Assembly: GCF_024763615.1 (NCBI RefSeq)
Contig: NC_077222.1
Coordinates: 39,618,001 to 39,682,000 of the forward strand
Reading direction: 5' to 3'
Length of the DNA: 64,000 bases
DNA from: Phlebotomus papatasi
Lineage: Eukaryota > Arthropoda > Insecta > Diptera > Psychodidae
Shown: one piece after another, positions 35,001 through 45,033 of the stretch
Layout of the letters: each line of letters begins with the position of its first letter
Numbering within the stretch: the first letter of the stretch is position 1
Made by a program: the position numbers and the translations under genes
Notes under the pieces: generated by a model
Told to the model about the DNA's origin: nothing
What the model saw: the letters and a program-made list of their open reading frames with translations, nothing else
The model's database searches: none

Positions 35001-38000
35001 GATTTCACCCATAGCTCTTTTCTGGAAATCTGAGGCATTGGACTAGCTATTAAAACATCATATTATAATGAATCAAATTCTTTTAAAACACATTTACAAA
35101 AACGAATTGTTGGAAACTTAAATCGTCCGAAGATGGCGCGCTTTCCCCTATAGAGGTACGTACTACACATTACCGGTTTTTCTTTCGAACTTACAAGAAC
35201 GTTCTAATCTATCAAAGCATTTGCCGTATTAACCATGGAGTTTTATCATCACACATCGCGATTTCTGCAATAAACCTTCTGTTTTATATTATTTTTTGTA
35301 CACTAAATATTCCTTTGAGTATTCACGATTTTGTCTGACATTTTATTTAAAAATGAATTTTGGTATTTTTAAACAAATAAGTATAACCACAAACAATAGC
35401 CTGAAGCCCTTCTTCGTGCATGTTTTCCTATAATTATATTTAAACGTTCTTACATCAAACAATTATAGCCATTTTACTAACTCTCTAAACAATGCACAAA
35501 CACAAATAATATACGACCTTCAAGAATTGAATCACTTGATGGAAAGGCATATAATATTTAAGAAAAAAAATAAATTTTTGAAAGCGATTTATCTCAGTTT
35601 CGATGCCTACAAATTACATTCACTTCTTTGAGTCATCTTCCTCAATTTTTGTAACGATATAATGATTATGATTTGGCCCCTCAAAATTGATGGAATTCAT
35701 CCTAAGAGTGGGCACAAAAAGTTGGCTCTCACGAATGGGAAGTCTTGCAGAATTTTATCGATATCGCTTTTTCCCGCAGAAAGATCAGCTAAAATTTCAT
35801 TGAGATTGCTAAAAAGATGATGAATCTGCTGTATTTGCCCTTCTTTGGGGATATGGAATTCTTTGGGTGAATTTTAGCGTGTACTTTTCGAAGTCTTATG
35901 CCAAAGTCTTACTTAATCATCCTATCGCTGAGGAGATTCCTGCATGCTGAAAAGTGCTCTATGCAGCAATTTATTGGTATTTTGGATGATGATTTTAAAA
36001 TCCTGAAATATTTGCAAAAGAGATGCATGAAAAATGAATGTTGAATCTCTCAAATAACTGCACTCAATCACTTAGTAAATTCACTCACTGTTCCAGTATT
36101 TCATCATCGGCACATCACGACTTATATTTCTGATTTTCATCATTTCATGTTCCATCATACTGATGAACCTAACTCAAGGTGAGTATTTGCTAGTAAATTA
36201 CATAAAATTTCTCACTCTCTCTGCCTTCGTGACATTTTATTCTTTCACCATCTTTTTTTAGCTCCTTAAATGACGATCTTTTAATATAATATTGAAGTAA
36301 TGCCAATTAGCGATTCCCATCTTTGAGCACTATAAAATGTGTGACGATTTTTTTGTCCATCTCTCTGACGATCATTTGAAGACACTTTCACGCTCTTTGG
36401 AGGATTTTTATGTGCAAAAGACACGAGCACCATGTTACACAGTGACCTCCAGTATGTTGGTCGCGATGATCGTCAATAAATCTCCATACCAAAATGTGAC
36501 TTTCCATCTTACAAGTGAACCAGTTTCTATGTTATTAATGATGCGAGGCATTTTAGTGTCCCATCAATTGCCTATTAGAACTGTGCCGTGCCAAAGACGC
36601 AGCTGCCACAGTATCCGTGCACTTTAGCCAATCCGTTGTGCAATCTCCGGGAGAGACCATCTCAATGACGCCACGGACCTTGATTTCAATCCATTCGTGG
36701 TTCACTCAAGCTTACCCATTCAAATGAGCCCTCGCACAAATCGGGTCTCACATTGAATTGCAATTAGTCCAATCACTCTATGCCATCTTTTAGTGGAGGG
36801 AGGATTTTGAGACAAATTCCGTTCATCACTGAAAATTCCATCAATTAGCTTCTAACGGTGGTCTCATTCTGAGGTTCAGCACGATATATCCTTGAACTCT
36901 CAGAACTTTCACAGTACAGCCAAAGGTGTTAAGTGAAGGACCTTCTTAATTGATTACAGGGCAGAAAATTCCTTATGTCATGTTGCAAAATGAGACAATT
37001 ATCCCATGAATTTGAAATACATTTATATGCAAATTCTTTTCAAACAATAATAATAATTTGAGTGCAAAAACTCATATACTTTTTTAAACATGAATTATAT
37101 ATTTGTCAGTCTAAGCTATGCGGATAAATTGAAGATTTTCCGAAGAATGTCTCGACATCAATTCTGCACAGCTTCCTGATCTCGTTATGAATCAGGTGTT
37201 GTGGAGGTCTAAACTTACTAAACTTTTTGTTAAATTTTATTTTTTTTAATAAGCAAAACATATTTCAAAGTGTCAGGAAACAATCTACCTTCTAAGTAAG
37301 TATCAATTCCGAAGAAGAAGTTCACTACTTCTTCAGCAGCTGTATAGCCAAATAAATCTGACGTTAAACTTAGAATCTTTAATAGGAAGATACTATAGGA
37401 CAAGGACCCTTATTACTGTATGAAGACACATCCAGCGATCGTCAGTGGAGCTTTCTTTAACATCAAAAAATAACATAAATTTTCTGTCATATCCAGAGCT
37501 TTCAATACGGACAAAATGTGAATCTTCTTCTCTTTTGATTTCTTGAAGGTCCTCAAACGGTCTGAAAGCTCTGGGAAAGACAGAATATTAGGTGAGATTC
37601 TTAACAATCTCACCTACTATAATCCTAACAAAATTTCATGTCGTCCGATCGACCTCAAATTTGGCCAAAATGTGTTTCGCCACTTCCTGATTCCGAATAT
37701 ATATGTGGCTAAGTTACGTTCCCGGCCGGCCGGCCGCTCTTTGGAGCTTAATAGCTCCTAAACTAAAAAAGATATCGACTTGCGGTTTTCGGCAAAGGTT
37801 ATATATCGGGTGAAAATTGCAACTTGGTGCATAGACCCCCCACCCCCCACCCCTCCTTCCGGCATTTTGAAGACCCCCCTTTTTTTGTTTTCTCAATAGC
37901 TCCGCCCCTATGGCATTCAGCGGACTCAAATTTTAGTATGTTATATCTGGGCCTTAGAGCTTTCCATCAATACCAAACATAAGGTCCCCCGACCCCCCTG

Positions 38001-41000
38001 ACCCGAGCTATAAGGGTCCAAAAAAAATTTCTTAAAATGGCCATAACTCCGGTCCTAATTGTCAGAATTTAAAAAGTGAGGGCTTTTTAGAAAGCCCTCG
38101 TGAAATGCCACTTCCTCTTCTAACATCGAAAGTTCATAAAACCACCGCTAGGGGCGCTTTTTTTAAAAAGAAAATTTTTAAATCTTAAAAGTTAAATAAC
38201 TCAAAAATTCCATTGTGCATCGGGCTGAAATTTTAGTATGTTGTAGCCGTTGATTATACCTATCAAACAAAAAAAAACCTTAAGTCGATCCATAACCCCT
38301 GACCCGAGCTATAAGGGGTCAAAGTTCGAACATTGACCGGCCTCTATCTCCGGTTCTAATTAACATAGCGACCTAAATTTTACCTTTTTGGTTTCGTCTC
38401 GATGAGCACTTTCAGATGGAAGTTCAAAAAGTCACCACAGGTGGCGCTGTGATAGCGTCAAAATTCATCGAAATTCAAAGTCACTTTTCTCAAAAACGGC
38501 ATTGTGCAAGTTAATGAAATTTTAGTATGTTGTAGTCCAGTCTAGGACGTTTCCAAAATGGTGCGTATGCGCGCTGTGGTTAAAACAGAACCGGAGATAT
38601 GAGGGGTCAAAGTTCACAAAATTCAAAAAATCATATCTCCGGTTCTATGTGACCGATTTCGATGAGTGAGGGCTTAAACGAAAGATCTCACCAAATGCTA
38701 CAACTTTCTAGAATATTTGAACTTCGTGGGACCAACACCAGGGGCGCCACAGTCGAAAAACCAATTTCAATATCACATAACCTCAATTATCTCGACTGTC
38801 GCTAAACCGATTTTGATGATTACTTCGACACAATTGTAGAACACATTTGTCTCTACATTTTGTCCATACATCATTTTCCGCTCGGACTACGCTATCACTC
38901 CGATTTTGCCGTTTAAGTGTGAAAAAAATGATTTTTCCAATAATAACGCTTTGAAATCACTCAGATGCCAATTTGACTGCCTCTACTCCACCAAGACACT
39001 TAAAATATGGTTTTAAATGGAAAGTCCCACAAAATACAACAATTCTTTGATATAGTTGAAGTTCAACAAATGAACACTTGGGGCACTCTGGATGAAAAAA
39101 AAAGTTAAGAAACAAAAAACGTCGCTTATCTTGGCTTCTGAGTAATCGATGAGATCATGTTCTATAGGAAAATTATAGAGTACATTCTGGTCTATATTTC
39201 ACCCATGTATCACTTTTGTGCCAGTTCATCCAAATCCTTGATATTTTGGTTTAAATACAAAATTTGTATAATTTCACGAATTTGATTCAAGATAACTGAA
39301 TGGCGACTCACAATTTCAGCTCTAAATCGAATTTGCATGCACTCCGAGTTAGCTCACGTTAAGAATCTCACCTACATAAGCCGGTTAGGATTATCTGTCC
39401 TTTTCTTCTTCTTTTTGAGGTGACACAAAGCTCCACTGCCGATTACTATAGATGAGTCCTTGTCCTTATACAATATCCACCACGCCATGGTAATATCCAA
39501 CCCAGGAGGCAAATTTTTTCTTAATATAGTCTTGTAGAATTCCCTAAGTATGGCATTATAGAACCAAAAATCTTTTTATTTGCTTATAACGCTCTTGGTT
39601 CCATCACTGAGATTACTATAAGTAAAGTGACGCACTCTTAAGGATCTTAATAACTTCTATGGGAATTTCAACAGAAAATTTTCACTTTAAGTCCTTTAAA
39701 AGTGCACTAAAAGACTTGTCTAATACTTAATTCTATAAGGCAGCTATTTAGCTTCTTGGGAGGGGACCCATACTATTTTAAATTTCTGCAATTATAAAAA
39801 TTCGGGTCTATTACAAAATAAGCCACGCCCCTTTTAGACTTTTTCAAAAAAAAATGAAATTTTTGTTTGTTACTCCTTCACAAAGCTTTACTTTGTCTTC
39901 ACATTAAAAAAAAATTATTTTCTAAAGAGATACGATATAGTAGTTTCAGTTTAGGGGAAACTGAGGCAGTATAGTAAACATACCCAAATAGCAATTTGGA
40001 GTAAGATTACCGTTGGATGTATGTATTCTGGATTCCAAAAACGGGTCCTATGACGGTCGTCAGGGAGTCGAATGACGGAAAGTGGGGAATAATATAACGG
40101 TAATTACGGAAGTCATTTGGCGTCATAATAACTCTGAAATTACCCGCCCACGACTAAAATATGACGCCGACTTCCAGTGTACTAATAAAAATTCTTCCCC
40201 TCACTGGGCATATCTGAGGGGAAATTTCATTTGTCAAAATGCAAATAGAACTCTTCAGAGCTGTGAATTCTCAAAGTAATTGATATTTTCGCGTGTTTTC
40301 TCAACAATATAATAGTGTACATTATGAGGAAAAGCTCCTTCAGTAGAGATGTGTGTTGTGATTGGAAAAAGTATAGTACCGACAGAAGTTAAGTGAAAAT
40401 TAGGCATTTTTTTCATGATAAACACACAAAAATTTTTTTTTTGCAAAATGAAATTTTGTGATTTAGGAGTTTGCTCCAGTCTCTGGAGTGTCTTGTGATT
40501 AAAATTTTGTGAGACCTATTTAGTGAAAATTTTAAAAGATTTTTTTGTGTTGTTGCCATCCAATGGGAAAATTTTCTACATGTCGGATGGCTCATTCAGC
40601 AATAGGCGAATGGCAAAAATCTTCGCAAATGTGTGTAGTGAATTAGGCAAAAATTAGAAAAATTTACATAGAACGTAGTAGAAAACGATGGAAAATGTGA
40701 AGAATTGTTGAGAAAATATTGTCTACAGTGGTAATGCAATACAAAGTTTTGAAGTGCACGTTTTCATTCAAAGTGTGTACGTCGATTTCGTACCTATGCG
40801 CTAGAGAAGGATGCCAAACGCATTGTTTTTGGCGCGTCATTTTTTGTACGGAAAAATACCGTCATTTGGAGTCGCTTTTGTTACTGCATGGTAGAGTAAA
40901 TTTTAGAACCGTAAAATAACTATTATATTACTAATTCAATCTTGAGTAATGCTGTGACCAAAATTCGACGCGAATATGACTAATTTTTAAGATTCCAATT

Positions 41001-42473
41001 AGGAGTAATTTTTTTGACCATTTATTAACCAGTCATTTTTGAGTCAGAGTATTTTTTTGCGGATTGGGAAGGATTGATTTTTACATCTACACTAATTGGA
41101 CTTATGTCAACCATTTATTCAGTGGACAAGGATCCCTGTAGTATCTACGAATTCATATAGGTCTCCTTCTATGAAGTCTATGTCTAATTAAAAAATCGTA
41201 GTATTTACAACGGCAATATGCTTACCATGAAGGTAGTGAAATGGGTGGGACCTAAAAAAAATTCAAGGTGGAGCTTAAAAATGCAATTAACACTATCTCC
41301 ATACAGAAAATTAATTTTAAAGAAAATTGCAAAAAAAAGTTTTTTGTGTTAGAATCATAACGATATAAAGTTATTCTATCATTTTGAAGTATCTTCAGAA
41401 TAAATAATAATGTAACGGACATATCGAGTAGTTCTAAAATCCAAAAAAGAGTATAAAAGTATTTCCCGATTGTCATTGGACTCACAACGCTGATAAGTCT
41501 ATAAAAGCAATAAAACTAAACTTGATCATTATGAAATTCGCATTTCCAATTCAATTGAACCTAATAACTGAAATAACTTCTCATTACTGAGGGCCTGAAA
41601 ATATTAGTCTCCAACTAATAAAGTCATTACGCGGTTTTTATGAAAATTCAGGAAAAAAAATACGTTAGAAAACTTGATGAAATTAACACCAATGCAATGT
41701 TGAAGGAGTAATTTAATGGTAATAAATACATATTTGTGTCTCTGCATGATTTTTCACGCACAAAAAAACACCTTCCTCCTCTCAAGACATTTTCATTTAG
41801 CTGAATGACATCTTTTTCAGCTCATAATCTCGCAATATTTGAAAGTATCTAACTTCTGCATTCACTCCAATCGATTTTCGAATGTAATTTATTAAATGGT
41901 ATCGTGATGCTGAAGAGATGGAGTCTTGGTTGTAAGGCACGTTGGTGGAAAAAATGTTGCGATATCAATTGAATTCTAAGCACGAGTGCAGTATGAAAGT
42001 GTACATAAAATCCTTGCTGTACAACATAAGACTCCATCCTATGCATGAAAATGTGCTTCAGAAATGCAAAGATATTGTAAGAAATCATCTTTTCTTTCTT
42101 TTTTTTTGGAAGGAATTGCCGTGAACGATATTAAGTTGTTGCATGAGATAAGTCAGGAAATTCGACTGGAGAAAGAAACTCGATTTCTCTATGAGCTGGA
42201 AAATGTATTCAGTCATAGATTTGTCATTGGGCAGCCTGTATTGCGGAAATTGAAGAAACGCTTCTTTGACAATGGTACACAAATCACGTACCTAATTGTC
42301 AATAGGAAGATGAATTCACAAGGCCTCTCCGTGAGTCTCTATGGTAATAGACATTTACTTTAGTCAATTGGATTTTGGCAGAATGTTATGGAAAAAAAAG
42401 AGATTAACTTCAGTGAAAAATAAATTCTTATTTTACAGATAAATTGCTAAAGAGTCAGAGGACCATCAAATAG
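29025..42473 (+). CDS. TRPA-type cation channel (painless/pyrexia-like), short ankyrin region
   Basis: Predicted non-selective cation channel of the TRPA group, whose fly members respond to heat or noxious stimuli in sensory neurons. Coding exons: 29025-29141, 29212-29635, 29693-30105, 33766-34035, 34102-34266, 36097-36178, 42113-42343 and 42439-42473; the phases fit throughout and give 578 residues. The N-terminus (about 180 residues) holds one clear ankyrin-like unit, SLCHWAAICNSKEIMKHLL. The linker LLKHPLIVSFLTCKW is typical of TRPA. S1 starts at HFRIFFFFLVFLHLS; S4 includes LPAWINLMLIVGRF; S5 follows FLKVMISFIFL; the pore helix and filter are TIVMMLGEFDY; S6 is TSRLIFLIFIISCS, followed by LMNLTQGIAVNDI. 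Family members usually have many more ankyrin repeats. The final exon is uncertain: a mini-exon at 42709-42743 is an alternative. Introns 3, 5 and 6 (3.7, 1.8 and 5.9 kb) are enlarged, 3 and 6 by identified repeats. Confidence 0.85.
30690..31200. repeat. Dispersed repeat, left arm of an inverted pair (TRPA intron 3)
   Basis: Contains CTGTCCGTCTGACTGTC, then AAACGGTTAGAGATAGCGAC, ACATTTCGTCTATATACGAA and GAACCGGT. The same order occurs inverted at 32600-33160, about 70% alike by eye, and related copies lie at 6840-7340 and 8400-9060. Non-coding. Confidence 0.7.
31219..32308. mobile_element. 1.1-kb element, copy 1 (TRPA intron 3)
   Basis: Begins ACCCAAATAGCAATTTGGAG and ends TTTTTTGCGGATTGGGA. 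The sequence between is nearly identical to 39982-41070. The two ends are weakly inverted (CCCAA...GCAA against CCCAATCCGCAA). No recognisable protein: 65-codon frames in both copies differ at many amino-acid positions. Confidence 0.75.
32600..33160. repeat. Dispersed repeat, right arm of the inverted pair (TRPA intron 3)
   Basis: Inverted counterpart of 30690-31200. It carries CGTATAAGGACGAAATGTCC and GACCGGACGAACAGACAAAC. Between the 1.1-kb element and this arm, two inverted fragments around AACGCTTTGCCACCCC and GGGTTGGCAAGGCATTCC also face each other (32330-32590). Confidence 0.65.
34837..35153. repeat. Repeat fragments in TRPA intron 5
   Basis: Bases 34837-34985 repeat the unit at 32330-32470 (ATGAATCGGTTCAAATCGGT...GACGCTTTGCCACCCC). 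Bases 34985-35153 are the right part of the GCGCGCTACCTTCGGA MITE, ending GGCGCGCTTTCCCCTATAG. Confidence 0.65.
36337..36627 (+). other. Unrecognised 96-codon ORF in TRPA intron 6
   Basis: ATG-started frame with no similarity I recognise, no splice relation to the flanking exons and no signal peptide. It lies between TRPA exons 6 and 7. Probably incidental. Confidence 0.15.
37582..39406. mobile_element. 1.8-kb internally repetitive element, copy 2 (TRPA intron 6)
   Basis: About 95% identical by eye to 2766-4603 in the same orientation. Starts TATTAGGTGAGATTCTTAAC and ends GGTTAGGATTATCTGTCC. The (GGCC)n tract is shorter here. The flanking sequences of the two copies are unrelated, so this is transposition rather than segmental duplication. 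Confidence 0.85.
39982..41070. mobile_element. 1.1-kb element, copy 2 (TRPA intron 6)
   Basis: Direct repeat of 31219-32308, by eye about 95% identical with small indels. It ends GCGGATTGGGA as copy 1 does. The two copies lie on either side of TRPA exons 4-6. Confidence 0.8.
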
Positions 42474-42708
42474 AACGACCAGCAACAAAAAAAAATTAAA
42501 CATTCTCTCTCAAGATGATGAACAAATAGTTAAGCACTGATGGCAATAAATTATTTGAGATACATTTGGATGTTTAAATGGAGTAATGGCATATTCATGA
42601 AATTACCATAATTAACTTGTACAAATTACGAAAGTTAAAAGCCTCCCATCTCTGTCACTGATATTCCATATTTTTAAAACGTGTATTGTTGCTCAAAACT
42701 CATTTCAG

Positions 42709-42743
42709 GAACGGTTAATAAGATTACGGCGTATGCATTCAAG
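42709..42743 (+). other. Possible alternative TRPA mini-exon
   Basis: 35 bp bounded by CTCATTTCAG and GTAAGAAA. Joined to exon 7 (phase 1) it stays open and leads to an acceptor at 42815 with an open frame of about 27 more codons. This would give a C-terminus different from that of exon 8. Confidence 0.35.
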
Positions 42744-43430
42744 GTAAGAAATTATTCAAAAAAATAATGCTAAAATATCATATATGTTTGATGTAATAGC
42801 ATTTTTTTTCTTTAGAGACCAATACACATCACAATAATTTGGAAAAGTTTATACAATACCAACCTAATAAGAAAAATTGTTAAATGTTCTAAATCCTAAC
42901 ACAATGAGTTTTTCTAAATATGAATCACACAGGGGTGAAAAAAACTAAGATTTTATAAACAAAAATAAATTAAGAAAATTTAAGAAAGAAACAAAAAATA
43001 TAATATCTTAATTAATAACACTTTTTAGAATGTTTAAGCTCTTAAATTCAATGCTATACCCTGAAAACATAATTCGCATTTAGTGAACATAATAACTGTT
43101 AGTAATCCAACTTATTGAAATTAAGCATCATTTAGTGTTTGATACTGGGGCATTCTTTTGTTTGAGTTAGTCAATAGCTAAAAAGAAATCATAAAAAGTT
43201 AAGGGCAGACCGGGCAATATGTCGGACACCGCGAAGTATCGCTCACTGTCAGTGAAATATCGGACACTACAAATATATAACTTCCAAATCACGAATTCGA
43301 GCATTTCGCAAGGCATGGGATGCTGTGGATGCTGTAAATGCGATATTAAAATATTCCTTAAGTTGTGACCCACCATGGAATGAACTTCAATTTTGAGTTA
43401 AGCTCCATGCACTTCGATTTTAGGGGGACG
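42744..43430. other. Non-coding spacer after the TRPA gene
   Basis: AT-rich. Bases 43260-43330 carry a fragment of the dispersed repeat with CGAGCATTTCGCAAGGCATG. No gene is seen. Confidence 0.4.
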
Positions 43431-43642
43431 TGGGGGACTTTTGAATTGTTGCATTTTTGATATTGGGATTTTTTCTCCTATTTTTAAGTGGAAATAGCCC
43501 TTATCATTATGCAAATTTTATTTAAAAAATTGTTTTGTGAAGCTTAATTATATCGTGCTAAGGTCCAGTTCCATTTAAAAATAAAAGAAAAGAGCCCAAT
43601 TTCAAAGCTTTCCCATTTAAAAAGTCCCCCATTTCGTCCTAT
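43431..43642. mobile_element. MITE, TIR AGGGGGAAGTGGGGCACC, diverged copy 3
   Basis: Starts TAGGGGGACGTGGGGGACTT and ends AGTCCCCCATTTCGTCCTA. More diverged than copies 1, 2 and 4. Confidence 0.65.
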
Positions 43643-43949
43643 AAGCACATAATAAAGGTTTATATGGGCCAGGAAGACTAAAAAAAAATATAATATTTTC
43701 TCTAAACTTTTTTTTCATCGTTCAAAAAATACAAAATTCAAGCTCTTAGGAATAAAAAAGTACAATATTTTAACTAATATTTTCTGAAATTTTCATTTAA
43801 AAATTTTTAAAATTCAGTCATTGAGATTTTATTTTTTGAGTTTTTGTTTTGAAAAAAAAACATACTTTTCGGTGGATAATATTTCTCAGGACTGGTTCAT
43901 CTGAAATCCAAAAAACAAATATTTCCTGTTCCCTGATGACTTATGCTTA

Positions 43950-44083
43950 ACGCACAATAACTTTTGTTTTGTAAACATGTTTTTGACATTTCAATGAGAG
44001 TGAATGAAACAGAGATCTAGTCATCTCGCTCTTTCTCATAGAAAATTTTGAAAACATGTTTACAAACAAAAGCAATTGTGCGT
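43950..44083. mobile_element. Hairpin MITE, TIR GCGCACAATAACTTTTGTTT, copy 1
   Basis: Left end CGCACAATAACTTTTGTTTT, then GTAAACATGTTTT; the right half is the inverse, ending AAAGCAATTGTGCG. Almost the whole element is one palindrome around an AGATCTAGTCATCTC centre. The second copy is at 54950-55083. Confidence 0.85.
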
Positions 44084-44199
44084 TGGGCATTACACTAAGC
44101 TAGATCTTGAACAAAATAATATTTTTTGTTTACTTCATCAGAACTTATTCTACTAGACGAAACAAAAACAAGTTAAAAAAGTTTTTTTTTTGAAATATT

Positions 44200-44715
44200 C
44201 TCAAGAAATCCGGTTTAAATTCTTCATTCAGGGACTAGTTTAATTTATTACATAACAAGAATTATTTGGTTTTTAAATTTTTCGACGAATCGCAGACATC
44301 AATTCAATCTTAAGGATTCTTTTACTACAATTCGTAGGGCTCCTATATATCTAGGTTCTCAGTGAGACTAGCCTTACGGAAACGGTTCCAAACTATTTCC
44401 TGTTTAATCTTCAGTTTTTGGCAATAGAATAAGTGCTCGTGTGCCGGTCCAGCTTTAAGATTTCCATGATTTTATCGACATTTCCGAAAATAGGCCTACC
44501 AGAGTGTGCTTCATCTTTTTCGACATTTTTTCCAGGATGTAATCGTTTGAACCACAGATTTGCTGTTACATCAGATATCGTAAGGGCGGGTGACTTTCAA
44601 TTCAGATTAATCAATTCAGATAAATTTTGTCCAGCGCAAAATAAGTTTTTCCAAAAAGATCTCCGAAAATCAGATCACAACACACTGTTTGAATTTTTAA
44701 GATTTTTAAATTAAA
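44200..44715 (-). pseudogene. mariner-like transposase fossil (N-terminal part)
   Basis: Read on the minus strand, one frame has a WFKRL motif followed by HSGRPIFGNVDKIMEIL and LDRHTSTYSIAKN, which is the helix-turn-helix region of mariner transposases. After a stop and frameshift, the next frame continues with LKIKQEIVWNRFRKASL and IDVCDSSKNL, again in the order expected for mariner. Several stops lie between. The catalytic DDD part is not found downstream. An old, truncated copy. Confidence 0.75.
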
Positions 44716-44808
44716 ATTTCAGAAAATATCTTTGAAATGTTGAACTTTTATATATTTATGAACTTGGATTTAATAAATTTTTTATCATGTTGAAAAAATA
44801 GAGAGAAA

Positions 44809-45033
44809 TAGGGGAAAGTGCCCATGCTTGATACCATTGGATGCTTCGTAATAACTAAATTTTCTATGTTTCATAATATACATATATGTGACTCATCGCA
44901 ACCATATTTTAAAAAATATGGGAAAGTGGCCAGTTTTTAAAATATATTGCGGAGTCACGTTTATTGAGAAACATGGAACAAATTTAGTCATTACGAAACT
45001 TCCAATGGTATCAAGCATGGGCACTTTCCCCTA
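44809..45033. mobile_element. MITE, TIR TAGGGGAAAGTGCCCATGC
   Basis: Left end TAGGGGAAAGTGCCCATGCT, right end its inverse, AGCATGGGCACTTTCCCCTA. Inverted similarity extends about 80 bp inward (GATACCATTGGA and ACTAAATTT motifs). TA is present at both edges. Confidence 0.85.

Noticed and set aside
41942..42124. Frame running into TRPA exon 7
   Set aside because: Exon 7 must start at 42113 to give GIAVNDI after exon 6; the frame upstream is different and lacks TRP features.
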